A program made the position numbers and the translations under genes. DNA of 64,000 bases, from assembly GCA_003013855.2 (NCBI GenBank), contig ML058336.1:806001-870000 (forward strand), written 5' to 3'. The notes beneath the pieces were generated by a model that did not search any database, had not been told where the DNA came from, and saw only the letters and a program-made list of their open reading frames with translations. The DNA is from Liriodendron chinense. Its lineage: Eukaryota > Streptophyta > Magnoliopsida > Magnoliales > Magnoliaceae. Of the stretch, positions 1 to 11,185 are shown in pieces (position 1 is the first letter of the stretch; each line of letters begins with the position of its first letter).

Positions 1-18
1 CGCGTACTTCCGTGTTAG

Positions 19-364
19 GATGCTAGATGGGGCTCCGTGATGTTTTCAGAAATTCACACCGTCCGTCCATTTGACTATATCATTTTATGATATGAGACCA
101 AAATTCAGGTGGATCCAACAGGTTTATAAGGTCATTCTCACTGTGATGAAGTGGAAACACTGAAACCTAAGCCTGATATGAAACTTTGTGGCCATACAAA
201 TGTTCCAAACGGTAGTCACTGAATCGTCACTGTTTCTTCTCGTGCGGCCCACTTAAGTTTTGGATCCGCCTCATTTTTTGTTGCATGTCTTAGAATGAAC
301 TCTTAAAATGGATCAACAGTGTAGATTTCTAACAAGCATCACGATGGGCTTCACCTAAGCATCA
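19..364. repeat. Long inverted-repeat (foldback) element, AAATCCAC-type subfamily
   Basis: The left end reads GATGCTAGATGGGGCTCCG and the right end is its imperfect inverse (CACCTAAGCATC). The interior has the family's inverted modules: CACACCGTCCGTCCATTT near the left and AAAATGGATCAACAGTGTAG near the right. It belongs to the subfamily also seen at 49068-49285 and 53621-54071, where the subterminal word resembles AGAAATCCAC. No coding capacity, and no clear TSD. Confidence 0.6.
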
Positions 365-462
365 CCGCCCGAGGAACTTCCTGCAAGAGGCTTCCGTAGG
401 AAAACCGCCTCCCAACGAACCAGGGATGCTGGTGGAACTGGAAGCGGATTGCATATTGTGAC

Positions 463-719
463 TAGAGCTATACATGAACCGAGCTAGCTGGCTCAGCTCG
501 GCTCTAAAAAGCTCGGTTCGACTTGATTTGTAGGGTAAAATTCGAGTCAAGCTTGAGCCTGACCTGAGCTTAATTCGGCTAGGCTCGATAATGGGCTCAG
601 TTTGATTTTTTATTATATAATTCTTGGTTCAACTCGATTTATAGGGTAAAATTCGAGTCAAGCTCGAGCTTGACTTGAGCTTGATTCAGCTTGATCGGCT
701 CGATACTGGGCTCAGTTTG

Positions 720-763
<44 letters not shown>

Positions 764-1423
764 GTAAATGAAAAGACATTGATGAGACTACATTTATGAG
801 TGGAAAGAAGCGCACCATGCCATCTTCCAAGTTCCATGTCAGCGGTCAGAGGTGAAAAGGCTAGTTTGAGTGTGACTTGTGACTTCCCACTTCTGCTATT
901 TTTAATGATTTCATTTTGCCTCTATTACGACTCGAGATCAAGAGTGTGGCTTCCTAGGCCTACATGCTTAGTGGTCCAATGATTTGACCCATTCATCTTG
1001 TGAAATATATGATATATGGCCCACTAAAGAAATTTTTTTCTGATTAAATGACTACAACCGTCACTATCTGTACATGAATTTAAAGCAATGAAAAGAAAAT
1101 TTTCAATGATTCATATTGAAATAATGGGCGTTAATGAAGGAAATTAAAGGATAGAATCATCAATGAAGCATTGAAGCATGATTATGTGAAAAATTGATAA
1201 TAGCCTTCTTACATTAGTATATAGAAAATGGACGGTTGATATTGTCCGACGATTTCAAAACAGGCTCGAATAGGCTTGAACTCAGCTCGAAAGCTCGTCC
1301 AAACTAAGTTGAGCTGCTCAGTTGGGCTCGATGACCAAGCCAAGCTTAAGCCCAGATGCTCTGTTGGCCGAGCCGAGCCAAGCCGGGTCAAGCTCGATTC
1401 AATTCGGCTCGTGCACAACTCTA
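463..1423. mobile_element. Non-autonomous hAT-like DNA transposon (961 bp)
   Basis: The left terminus TAGAGCTATACATGAACCGA and the inverse of the right terminus (TAGAGTTGTGCACGAGCCGA) match with a few mismatches. Both sides carry the perfect 8-bp TSD ATTGTGAC (455-462 and 1424-1431). An 8-bp TSD with TAGAG-type ends is the hAT hallmark. The inside is rich in GAGCTCGAG/TCAAGCTCGA words and has no transposase, so it would need one in trans. Closely related ends occur at 54623-55386 and 57574-58320. Confidence 0.85.
505..758. repeat. Tandem duplication of about 120 bp plus (TTA)n microsatellite
   Basis: Inside the hAT-like element, 505-606 and 625-725 are near-copies: both contain AGGGTAAAATTCGAGTCAAG and end in GGGCTCAGTTTGAT. 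An uninterrupted TTA/ATT run follows at 722-758. Confidence 0.8.
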
Positions 1424-1480
1424 ATTGTGACACACACCACCGATCAACCTCCGTGTTGTGTTAACGTGGCAAACTGCTAT

Positions 1481-1998
1481 GGGCCTCACCATAATGTATG
1501 TGTTATATCCACACTGTCTATCCTTTTTCTTGAGGTCATTTTAGAGCATGAGATGAAAAAATGAGGTAGATCCTGATCACAAGTGGATTCACACCACAAA
1601 ATTAAAGCACTAGGACAATGAAGTCTACCATTGAAACTTCTTGGGGTCAAAGAAGCTTTGGATCAAGCTAATATTTGTATTTTGGCTTCATCCTTGTCTG
1701 TGAGACCTCCTACACTGGTTGGATGGCTAAAAAAAAAAGCATCATGGTGGCCTTAGTAAGGTTTTAATCATAAGCGTCATTGTTCCTTGTTCCCACTATT
1801 CTCCTTGGTGTGGTCCAATTGAGCCTTAAATTTGCTTTATTTTTTTGTTCAAGCCCTAAAATGGTATGGTAAAATGCATGGATAGTTCGGTCCAATCGAG
1901 CTTTAAATCGGCCTCATTTTTTGGTTCAAGCCCTAAAATTATCGGTAGAAATGGATGGACAATGTGGATATAACACGTATAACATGTTGGGGCCCACA
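1481..1998. repeat. Foldback element, full-length copy with internal duplication
   Basis: It starts GGGCCTCACCATAATGTATG and ends with the inverse form ATAACATGTTGGGGCCCAC. The 3' arm module (CCTCATTTTTTGGTTCAAGCCCTAAAAT then ATGGATGG) is present twice, at about 1827-1878 and 1895-1965, so the right arm was partly duplicated. Central family words AGCTTTGGATCAAGC and ATCCTTGTCTGTGA are recognisable. Non-coding. Confidence 0.7.
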
Positions 1999-2559
1999 TT
2001 AGATCACCATAGAGGTCTGTGGTGTTTGGCACGACATGCAATCATCATCTGAAGTGGGTGGGGTCTAGAACCAGCGACTTGACCCGTAGACCCCACCTTG
2101 ATGTAGGGCTTTAAGCAAGGGTGGGTGGTTGTGTGGTCCTAGAATGGTTTCAACGGTGAGTGTAAGTGGATTTTAAAAAACAGTTTAAAAGCCGGCTTGT
2201 TTTTAGAGTTCAACTAAAATGTAAGCGTATGTGCATTGTCCCTATTTCTATGATGTCTACTTGATAGTTGGAGCGACTTGTTTTTTTGGACATCCCATCT
2301 CCATGGTGGGACTATCTTTCTTCATGATGGGCCTCAGATCTATCCTATTCATTTTTCAATATTACTAAAAATAGAACTTAAAAGCCACATATTCCGTTGT
2401 CAACTAGTCCCAATATGAGAGTTGGGTGCGCACCCCACCAAGTTTCCAATGAGAATCGTATAAGAAGGAAATATATGATCCATAGCCCATGTTTCGAAGA
2501 CCAAGACTGTTGATCTGATAGGTGTCACTGTAGATTTGGGTAGTGATAGAACTCTTGAT
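1999..2559. other. Intergenic, nothing recognised
   Basis: No open reading frame, RNA gene or repeat termini that I recognise. The stretch has a short GC-rich part (2040-2160) and otherwise looks like decayed repeat DNA. Confidence 0.5.
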
Positions 2560-2811
2560 TTGATTTTTTTTTAGAGAGCGGACCTCCCCAGGCAGATCAG
2601 GGGCCTTATCTACCTTGATAATTCAGGGTTGGGGTAAAAGGCATAGGTTGATTTAGAAGGGGTTAGGGTTATTTTTCTTAATTGGTTGTAGTCCTTGAGC
2701 ATATGATAGGTTCGGCTGCTTGGTTTTTGAGGAGCCTGCCTGAATTCCGCTGTGAGTTTTTCCCCTAGTCAATGAATACATCTTCCTTTAAAAAATAAAA
2801 AATAAATAAAA
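2560..2811 (+). mobile_element. Possible 5'-truncated LINE 3' end with A-rich tail
   Basis: A G/T-rich stretch with in-frame-looking text but many stops runs into AATGAATACATCTTCC and then an A-rich tail of AAAAATAAAA units at about 2789-2811. That layout resembles the 3' ends of plant LINEs. No reverse transcriptase is visible. A flanking repeat (TCACTGTAGA before, CCACTAAAGA after) is too weak to count as a TSD. Could equally be a processed transcript. Confidence 0.35.
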
Positions 2812-3554
2812 ATGCCACTAAAGATGGTACCCTTAGAATCACCAAGATTGAAACTTAAAAATTGAATTATTAGGAAGAGAAATATGTGATGGGTGAATAT
2901 TCAACAGAAAAGAATAAGATTCCATACGCTAGCAGCTGCCATATCAATAGTCCAGATAGATTAAAACTGGATAATACATTGCATGTCAGAAGAATTAGGT
3001 ACGCCTTGAGCCTTCCATTTTTATAATAAGAGCCCTGTAGTTCCAGAATCCAGACCATCCAGACCACTGATCTGATGTGCCTCACTGTGCATAAACAAGT
3101 ATTCAGGTACATATATAAGTTATTCACTTGCTGGTGTAGCATTGCCTGTGTAGGCCCACCGTATTGTGTTCACAACAACAAACATATGCACTAAGTGAGA
3201 TTGGACTGTGACAAAGGGATCCCCAGTGATCAAACCTATCTAATCTTTAGGTAGCAACCACCAATGATGTCTAAAGTCATGTGGTGGCTCACATGATTGT
3301 TGGATTTATCTAATTTTTAAGACGTCCAAATTTGATGGTGGGGAAATTTTGCTAATGACATACACACACAATTAGGGACCCATGGTGACTCATAGTGGCA
3401 TGGGTGGCTGGCTTTGGTAAGACGCAAAAAATTGTATGGCTACCATTTCCTATATCTGGAATAGGTGATAGGTGGTGGGATTTGATTGTGCCACGTGTTG
3501 TTGTTAGATACGGCACTGCAAAGTAGGTTTGAGCAGGAGCATCTCTAACAGCAT
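2812..3554. other. Intergenic, nothing recognised
   Basis: No supported gene. The words ATCCAGACC and GATCTGATGTGCC (about 3045-3085) suggest an old repeat, but no termini could be set. Confidence 0.5.
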
Positions 3555-3946
3555 GGCCCAAGAGAGAATTTTTGCTACACCTGCGAGTTAGCTACACTAG
3601 CTACACCAGGTATAGGAATGACCCCACCATGATGCATGTGTTGTATCCACGCCGTCCATCCATTTGGTGATATCATTTTAGTGAATGATATAAAAAATGA
3701 GGCAGATCAGAGACTCAACTGGCTCCAAAAAGTTTTTAATGATTGGCGTTCAATCCCTATTATTTTCTGTGCTGGGTCCACTTGAGCTTTGGATCTGCCT
3801 CATTTTTTGTGTCATGCCCTAAAATGATCTCGCAAAATGGATGGACGGCGTGGATATAACACATACATCATGGTGGGGTCATTGCTACATCCGGTGTAGC
3901 TGGCGTAGCAAACTCGTGGGTGTGGTTAAATTTTTCTCCATGGCCC
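3555..3946. repeat. Foldback element with extended terminal inverted repeats
   Basis: This copy shows outer inverted arms beyond the usual family ends. The left arm runs GGCCCAAGAGAGAATTTT through GCGAGTTAGCTACAC and AGCTACACC to ATGACCCCACCATGATG. The right arm is its inverse, ending GTAGCAAACTCG then CTCCATGGCCC. The core (3620-3880) is only 261 bp, an internal deletion form that keeps both TCCATCCATTT modules. No TSD was found. Non-coding. Confidence 0.7.
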
Positions 3947-4022
3947 AATCAAATCCCACCATCCCCTCTACAAATATGGACATTTGTGATGGCAAGTACA
4001 CTACCATGCTGCGACGTGTATG

Positions 4023-4488
4023 TGTAAGACTCCATTGGGTGGGCCACACATGATCATCGGTTTATATCATGACCGTTGGATTATTCAGATTGAGCGATTC
4101 AGTGGGCCCCACTACAGTTGTGATCATTGCAACTAGGTTTGGGGCGGGACGCTTGAACCGTGTTCCCTATACGCGGTTATTAAGCCTGATATGGAAACCT
4201 ACGGTGTGGAGACCCTAGAGGAGAGAAGTGTGATGGGTAAGCTTCTCTGGCCCTCTTTCCTATAAATATACGTCTTGGTCCCCTCACCAACATATAAGAG
4301 AAAACCCTAGTCCCATTGAGTGGTTCTCCTAAAGGTGTAAGGTGCGGAAGACCAAGAGTTCTTCTCGGCAACACGGCGGCATCGGGAATGTCTTCCCAAT
4401 CAGGTATGGCTTTAAGATTACAGTATGGAATCTCCATTATTCGATGCATAGACGATCCGATTATTCCGCATTAAGATTAACTTTAACA
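4023..4488 (+). repeat. 5' LTR of the copia element
   Basis: It begins TGTAAGACTCC and ends TTTAACA. It differs from the 3' LTR only at five sites: an A/G near its 7th base, T/G in TTTATATC, C/G in GCAACTAGG, C/T in TAAGCCTG, and C/G in TTAACTTTA. It should hold the promoter (TATAAATA at 4261) that drives genomic RNA. Confidence 0.97.
4261..4268 (+). promoter_or_regulatory. TATA box of the copia LTR promoter
   Basis: TATAAATA follows a pyrimidine-rich CCCTCTTTCC and lies about 238 bp into the LTR, a usual U3/R position. The same word is at about 11424-11431 in the 3' LTR. Confidence 0.6.
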
Positions 4489-4490
4489 GT

Positions 4491-4502
4491 TGGTATCAGA
4501 GC
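4491..4502 (+). other. Primer-binding site (initiator Met tRNA type)
   Basis: TGGTATCAGAGC lies two bases after the 5' LTR end. It is the standard complement of the 3' end of plant initiator methionine tRNA, which primes minus-strand synthesis. Confidence 0.95.
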
Positions 4503-6595
4503 AAGCTATGCATTAATCTTGGGGATTTCAATCAGTACCCTCAGTACCAGGAGATCCAATCTATGCCTCTCCGCTTGATTTGGATGTCGGATTCCAACGG
4601 GTGCCGATTTGGCCCCATATGTATTTAGAAACTTGTTTCAGGAATCCGATCCGTGATAATCAGTACAGACTATCACCCGATTGAGTTTTGCATACAACGG
4701 TTCTAAGCAGGCAGCCACCACCGCAGCCCTGTTTACGTCAGAACCCCAGTTGCAAACAGGGTTTCTGTTTGTGGAGATCGACAGTAGCGATCACCGCATC
4801 CGAAATCGCTGCCATTCAGATTAAAAAAAAAAAAAAAAAACCAGATCTGATTGGACAGCGGCCAGCGGGCTTGGCTGTAAATCTCCCAAAATCGCAACCT
4901 CTGTCGATCTCCCTCACCTCTGTCCGATCATCATCGTCTCAAACCCTGCTGTCGCTGGAGAGGAGGATTGCTACTGTCGGCCCTGAACTACTGCGAATCC
5001 GGCTGCCACTGATTGAGAAGATGAACAGGGGCGGCCGAATTTCATGGATGCAGCGGCTCTAGCTGAGTTGTCCAAATCGGATCGGGGTTTTGGCAGCGGC
5101 GGTGGTAGCAGTAGGTGATGGCAGCACCATCTTCTCCGGCAGCGCAGGAGAAACGATGGCTAACCCTTACCGTTACCCTGTGATGCGTCGGCAGCGGTGG
5201 TGTCGGCGCTGATGGAGAAGACAGCGGGCAGTGCATCGTCCGGTTGCGTGTGCCGGCAACTGGAGTTGCGGCTGCGGAGATCTTGCAAGATCTACAGCTA
5301 GGGTTTCCTGTATTTAGGCGAGAATGGAAATTTCCATTCTTAGCTCGGGAGATAAGGATCGGATTTGGAAGAGGGTTTGGACGGCTGTTTCTAAAAAGGG
5401 CTCTTTTGGGCGTGGACAGGCGTGGACAGAGGATTGCTGTCACGCCAGCATCTTGTTTTCTTTTTTGGGCTGCTGCTGTTCAGCGGCGGTGGAAAGAAGA
5501 TGGATGGGCTGGATTTTCTGAGGGCGTGGATTTCCTGCGAAAAACCTTCACCAGAAGTGTTTGCGCTGTAAACCAAGATGGGGCCCACTGTGATATTTTT
5601 GATAAATCCACACCGACCCAAATCGCGACTGGGCCTGATCTAGTGGGACCATAATCTAGAGGCCCAGGCCCGTCAGTAGCCTAAGTTCAGCCCATTTCAG
5701 TCCGGGCCGGGTCGGGTGGGCCGGGTCTAGTGGTCAGGCCCGATCCAGCGGACCCAGCCTAAGCCCAATCAGTTCGGCCCATCAACATGTTTTAAGCATG
5801 ATTTGATCCAATTTTAAGGACTCATTTAATCTATTTTGAGCCCATTTAAGATAAAATTTTGGACCTATTTGAGCTTTGATTTGGCCTAAAATAAAGCCAT
5901 TAGTCATATGTTTATGACTGATATTTAGTAGTTGACCATTAAGAATTTTAATCCAACCATTCTTTAGAACGCATTTAAACTTATATACGGTCAACATTAG
6001 CCATATTTTAGGCCGAATCAGAACTTTTGCAGAATAGTTCGTTATGGGCAGAACCATGTAGCAATTCTTGAGTCTAGGAGTGGGATTGGAGCTGGTTGTG
6101 TTAGCCACCAAAGTGACCTCAATTGGTAAAGATTTTTTACTTCTAGACTTCTGTATATGGAATTCAGTGACCCTCCATTATAGGATTGCATTCAGTTGCG
6201 TTCATATTCAAGCGAGCGATGGTCAGAATAAAGAAGTATCATCGTTTGGTTGGGTGTGAGCGGAATGAAGTGATTGGTGATGGTGATATAGAATTGAGAG
6301 ACTCATTTCATCCAAAGATGATGGGCGTCTTAGATTTATTTCACTAGCATTGATCAGCTTTATGATTCAGTAGAGCCTCCTGTATGTTACAATTTCGCCC
6401 AAAGGAGGAATCGTGATGATACGCTGGGCTCTTGCCAGATTTTGATGACTATGGCCCATCGTCATTCTGGGTCATTTGATTGAAGGCCCAAATCAATCGA
6501 ATGTTCATACATGCATGGTATTTGTGGTTTATGTTCATGCATTGTTATAAGGGACTTGATTATTAATGTGAGTTTTATGCTTTGAATGTCCAGCT
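4503..6595 (+). other. Long copia leader, 2.1 kb, with GC-rich tract of unknown origin
   Basis: Plant copia leaders are usually far shorter. This one has an A18 run at about 4822-4839, then a GC-rich tract (about 4860-5780) with overlapping open frames of 124 to 136 codons in both orientations that I do not recognise. Its words CGGCAGCGGTGG and CCGGCAACTGG suggest coding-like or captured DNA. The part from 5780 to 6595 is AT-richer and featureless. It could be an old capture of host sequence or a long structured 5' UTR. Confidence 0.6.
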
Positions 6596-7669
6596 ATGAC
6601 TGTTTCCAATATTCCAACACAATTCAATTCCATACCTTTGCTTACTGGGTCCAACTATTCCAAATGGAAGTCGTCTGTTGAAATAGTCCTAGGTTGCATA
6701 GACTTGGACTTGGCCCTGGAGGAAGTAGAGCCTCCTACTCCAATTGATTCTAGTACGGATTCAGCAAAGGCTCACTACAAGGCCTGGACCAAGTCAAATA
6801 AGATGTGTCTCAAGATCATAAAGAACTCGATTTCTGAGACCATGCAGGGTGTCATGCCCGACACTGAGAAACCTAAAGATTTCCTGACTGAAATAGGAAA
6901 ACGATTTCAGAAATCGGATAAAGCTGAGCTGAGTTCGCTTTTACATAAATTGACTCAAGCTACCTATAACGGTCAAGGAAATATCAGGGAGTACATTGGT
7001 GGATTGTCTGATGTGGTGGCTAAAATCCGCGCATTAGATCTTAAGATTGAGGATGAACTCCTGATTTTCTTGGTTCTGAACTCCCTCCCTCCACAATTCA
7101 GTCAATTCCAAATCAGCTATAATACTCAAAAGGAAAAGTGGACATTGAACGAACTGATATCTCAGTGCGTTCAGGAGGAAGAGAGACTCAGAAGGTCGAG
7201 CAAGACACAAAGTGCGCACCTAGTGACATCTGGTCAAGGACGAAAAGGAAATAAGAAAAGAAAGCACACTTCAGGAAAAGGTTCTACGGGTCCTGCGGGT
7301 GGCAATCAGCCTAAGTCTGGAAAGACATTTAAGAAGAAAAGGAAGGGTCCTAATGATGGCTGCTTCTTCTGCAAGAAGCCTGGTCATCAGAAGAAGGATT
7401 GTGAAGATTTTAAAGCATGGCTCGTTTCTAAGGGTAAAGACCATATTTTAATCTGTTTTGAATCAAATTTAGCTGATATATCCACAGACTCCTGGTGGAT
7501 AGATCTGGTGCAACTATTCACATTTGTAATTCCATGCAGGATATGCTCCAAAGCCGGACGCCAACTGATGCAGAGAGATCAGTCTATATGGGGAACGGCA
7601 TTAGAGCAAACGTGGAAGCTATTGGAGTCTGTAGGCTTAGGTTATCATCAGGACACTTTCTTGATCTAG
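6596..7669 (+). CDS. gag: Copia gag polyprotein (nucleocapsid), frame-broken from pol
   Basis: It packages element RNA into virus-like particles. The ATG at 6596 is the first good start after the leader and is followed by the usual copia opening (LLTGSNYSKWKSSVEI), then the UBN2-type gag domain (about residues 50-200, with YNTQKEKWTLNELI). A basic stretch comes next, then a CCHC zinc knuckle C-F-F-C-K-K-P-G-H-Q-K-K-D-C at about residues 256-269. Genuine gag/protease homology ends at the WWID residues near 7505. The remaining ~55 codons to 7669 are out-of-frame read-through. One base appears to be missing there, so the protease active-site motif is split between this frame and the next. Confidence 0.93.
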   Translation: MTVSNIPTQFNSIPLLTGSNYSKWKSSVEIVLGCIDLDLALEEVEPPTPIDSSTDSAKAHYKAWTKSNKMCLKIIKNSISETMQGVMPDTEKPKDFLTEIGKRFQKSDKAELSSLLHKLTQATYNGQGNIREYIGGLSDVVAKIRALDLKIEDELLIFLVLNSLPPQFSQFQISYNTQKEKWTLNELISQCVQEEERLRRSSKTQSAHLVTSGQGRKGNKKRKHTSGKGSTGPAGGNQPKSGKTFKKKRKGPNDGCFFCKKPGHQKKDCEDFKAWLVSKGKDHILICFESNLADISTDSWWIDLVQLFTFVIPCRICSKAGRQLMQRDQSIWGTALEQTWKLLESVGLGYHQDTFLI

Positions 7670-10600
7670 TAGATACTGTTTGTGTGCCTTCTATAAGGCG
7701 CAATTTGGTTTCCATTTCTCGTTTAGACAAATTTGGTTATGAGTTTAAATTTGCAAATGGAAAATTAAGCATTTACTATGATTCAGTTGTGATTGGTTCT
7801 GGCACTTTAGTTAATAACCTTTATCAGCTAAATTTGGATGTTTCAAATGTATACAGCGTTAACTCATCACATGGAAACACTAAAGGCATCAAACGAAGTT
7901 TAGATTGTGAGAATTCCTCCATGCTATGGCACAGGCGATTAGGCCATATCTCTCGTGAGAGATTGGAAAGGCTTGTACGTGAAGGAATTCTTCACTCCCT
8001 GGACTTCTCAGACTTTGGCGTTTGTATTGATTGCATTAAAGGTAAACATACTAGAATAAGGAAAAAAGGTGCCACTAGGAGCGTAGGACTCTTAGAAGTG
8101 ATTCATACAGACATCTGCGGACCGTTCCCTACAGCATCTTGGAATGGGCAGAAGTATTTTATCACTTTTATAGATGACTACTCTCGTTATGGGTACTTGT
8201 ACCTTATTAACGAAAAATCAGATGCCCTGGATACATTTAAGATCTATAAGGCTGAAGTCGAGAATCAACTCGACAGGAAGATCAAAGTCGTTAGATCCGA
8301 CCGTGGTGGTGAGTACTACGGAAGGTATGACGAATCTGGGCGTAATCCAGGTCCATTCGCTAGATACCTACAAGATTGTGGCATCGTCGCCCAGTACACC
8401 ATGCCTGGTACTCCAGAGCAGAATGGTGTAGCGGAAAGGCGTAATCGCACCCTAAAGGACATGGTGCGATCTATGATTAGTAATTCTACGTTGCCAGAAT
8501 CTTTGTGGGGTGATGCGTTGAAAACGGCTGTGCCTATCCTTAATAGGGTCCCAATTAAGGCTGTAATGAAAACTCCATATGAATTGTGGACAAGCCAAAA
8601 GCCTAGTCTACGATATTTTCATGTATGGGGTTGTCCTGCAGAAGCCAAACCGTATAACCCGCATGAAAGAAAACTTGACCCTAGAACTGTTAGTTGCTTC
8701 TTTATTGGATACCCAGAAAGATCAAAAGGATTCAGATTTTATTGTCCATCATATTCCATGAGAGTCATTGAGACTGGGAATGCTAGGTTTATTGAGAACA
8801 CTGAAGATAGTGGGAGCACAAATTTAAGAGATATTGTATTTGAGGAAGAGCGAATTGTGATTCCCACCACAATCATTCAGAGTAGCATGGTTGTCCGTCT
8901 AGCAGTGGACCCTGAGATCCCTATGGACGACCATGTACAACCTCAAATACAACCCACTGATGAGGAAATGGAAAACCCAATTCAGAATAATGAGCCATTA
9001 AGACGATCACACAGAGAGAGAAGATCTGCAATACCAGACGATTACGTCGTCTATTTGCAGGAGCATGAGTTTGACATTGGGGTTGAAAAGGATCCTGTAT
9101 CCCTTTCACAGGTCGAACAAAGTGCGGATTCTTCTCATTGGTTCGATGCCATGAAGGATGAATTGAAATCCATGAAGGACAACAAAGTTTGGGACCTTGT
9201 TGAATTGCCTGAAGGGATTAGGCTGATTGGTTGCAAATGGATATTTAAAACCAAACGGGACTCTAAGGGCAATATCGAAAGGTATAAAGCCAGGCTAGTT
9301 GCAAAGGGTTTCACTCAGCGTGAGGGTATTGACTTTAAGGAGACTTTCTCACCTGTATCTAAGAAAGACTCATTTAGGATCATTATGGCTCTTGTGGCTC
9401 ATATGGATTTAGAGCTACATCAAATGGACGTAAAAACTGCGTTTCTCAATGGAGATCTAATGGAGAACGTATATATGTTGCAGCCAGAAGGTTTTAAAGC
9501 CAAAGGCTCAGAACATCTGATCTGCAAACTTAAGAAGTCCATTTATGGGTTGAAACAGGCATTACAACAGTGGTACCTAAAGTTTCATGAAGTTGTTTCC
9601 TCATATGGTTTCATTGAAAACACTGCGGATGAGTGCATATATGTGAAAATCAGTGGGAGTAAGTTTATCATTTTGGTCTTGTATGTTGACGACATTTTAT
9701 TGGCCAGTAGTGATATTGGATTGTTGCGTGAGACTAAGAAATTTCTATCTCAAAATTTTAAGATGAAAGATCTTGGTGATGCTTCCTTTTTCATCGGCAT
9801 TCAGATTAGCCGGGACAGATCACGTGGATTACTTGGCTTGTCGCAAAGAGCCTATATTGATAGGGTTCTCGAAAGGTTTGGCATGCAAGGTTGTGCTCCT
9901 GGCCAAGCACCTATTGTAAAAGGTGACAAATTTGGTCAATTTCAGTGTCCTAAGAATGACCTAGAGAAGGACAAGATGAAAGCTATTCCGTATGCGTCAG
10001 CAGTAGGGAGCATCATGTATGCTCAGGTCTGTACGCATCCAGATATTGCTTTTGTGGTTGGAATGTTGGGCAGGTACCTTAGCAATCCAGGAATGAATCA
10101 TTGGATAGCTGTAAAGAAAGTGTTGCGCTACCTGCAAAGGACAAAGGACTTCGAACTCACATACAGGAGATCCGACCATTTGGAGTTGGTAGGATATACA
10201 GATGCAGATTTTGCTGGTTGTCTCGAGAGCAAGAAGTCCACCTCGGGCTATGTATTCATGATGGTTGGTGGAGCCGTATCATGGAAAAGCGTGAAACAGT
10301 CGATTACGGCATCATCTACCATGGAAGCAGAGTATGTAGCTTGTCATGAAGCCACGAATCAGGCGGTCTGGCTTCAGAGTTTTTTCTCTGGTTTACGGGT
10401 TGTGCAGATGATCCCGAAACCATTGAAAATCTACTGTGATAGTTCAGCTGCAGTTAACTTCTCCAACAACAACAAGCATTCATCGAGGTCAAAGCACATT
10501 GACATCAAATAAATGCTTGTTGTGAAGGAGAGAGTTCAGAATTGTCAAGTGTCTGTGGAACTCATCGGCACAAGGCAGATGATAGCGGATCCTCTCACTA

Positions 10601-10677
10601 AAGGCCTTCCTATCACGCTCTTTAAGGAGCATGTGACATCTATGGGAGTTGTTGATCCCAAGGATGTATTTCAGTAG
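7495..10677 (+). pseudogene. pol: Copia pol (protease, integrase, RT, RNase H), broken twice
   Basis: The frame runs open 7495-10512 and continues in the same frame after a TAA (10510-10512) to a TAG at 10675-10677. Counted from 7495, the order is: integrase zinc domain with LWHRRLGH (about residue 144) and CIDCIKGKH; integrase core with its D, D, E triad at HTDICG (about 205), RSDRGGEY (about 268) and NGVAERRNR (about 314); reverse transcriptase with YVDDILL (about 729-735); RNase H with GYTDADFAG (about 900) and MEAEYVA (about 943). The protease motif at the front is cut by the gag/pol frame break at about 7505. The stop falls straight after HIDIK, removing about 55 C-terminal residues. LKQALQQW replaces the more usual LKQASRQW. 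It overlaps gag by 175 bp. Confidence 0.95.
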
Positions 10678-11185
10678 TGGGAGTTTTCATGTATGATCTG
10701 ATTATGTCCAGACATTTTTTGAGATATCTTTTATGCATTGATGATTCTGTTTTTTCAGTTTATATCTTGCTTCTCCTTCAGTGTGCACATTCAGTTTTGA
10801 GTAAGCAAGACTTTGGTTTGTGTCTTGGAGACACGTTCAGTAGGACCACTTGAAGATAAACACGTATGATCACATGAGACGTGTAATCTTCATACCACAC
10901 CCCATATCATTGATCCATGTGGTTAAGGCTATTGGTATTTGTGATCGTGATTCGTCACACTTCGAAAATATAAAATGTTGTGTTGACTACCATGATTCAA
11001 TATCAGTGGTCTTGATGGACCGGATCTGACAAGCGTTGCTCATAATTATCCAACGGTATTGTTTTGAAATCAGGAGGGCGCCCATTAGGAACTTTTGAAA
11101 CAAACATGTTTTATGAAATGTTTTTCACAAAATAAAATAAATGTTTTGTTTTCTTTCTGAGATCAGTGTAGCCCAAGTGGGAGAA
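10678..11185 (+). other. Copia 3' untranslated region and polypurine tract
   Basis: About 490 bp without a frame, ending in AGTGGGAGAA (11176-11185) directly before the 3' LTR. This is the purine-rich primer for plus-strand synthesis. Confidence 0.85.

Noticed and set aside
4180..4449. 89-codon minus-strand frame, repeated at 11343-11612
   Set aside because: It is LTR sequence, which explains why it appears twice; no domain.
7495..7669. gag/pol overlap as a programmed frameshift site
   Set aside because: No slippery heptamer seen at 7495-7510; conserved protein text changes frame abruptly, as expected from a one-base loss.
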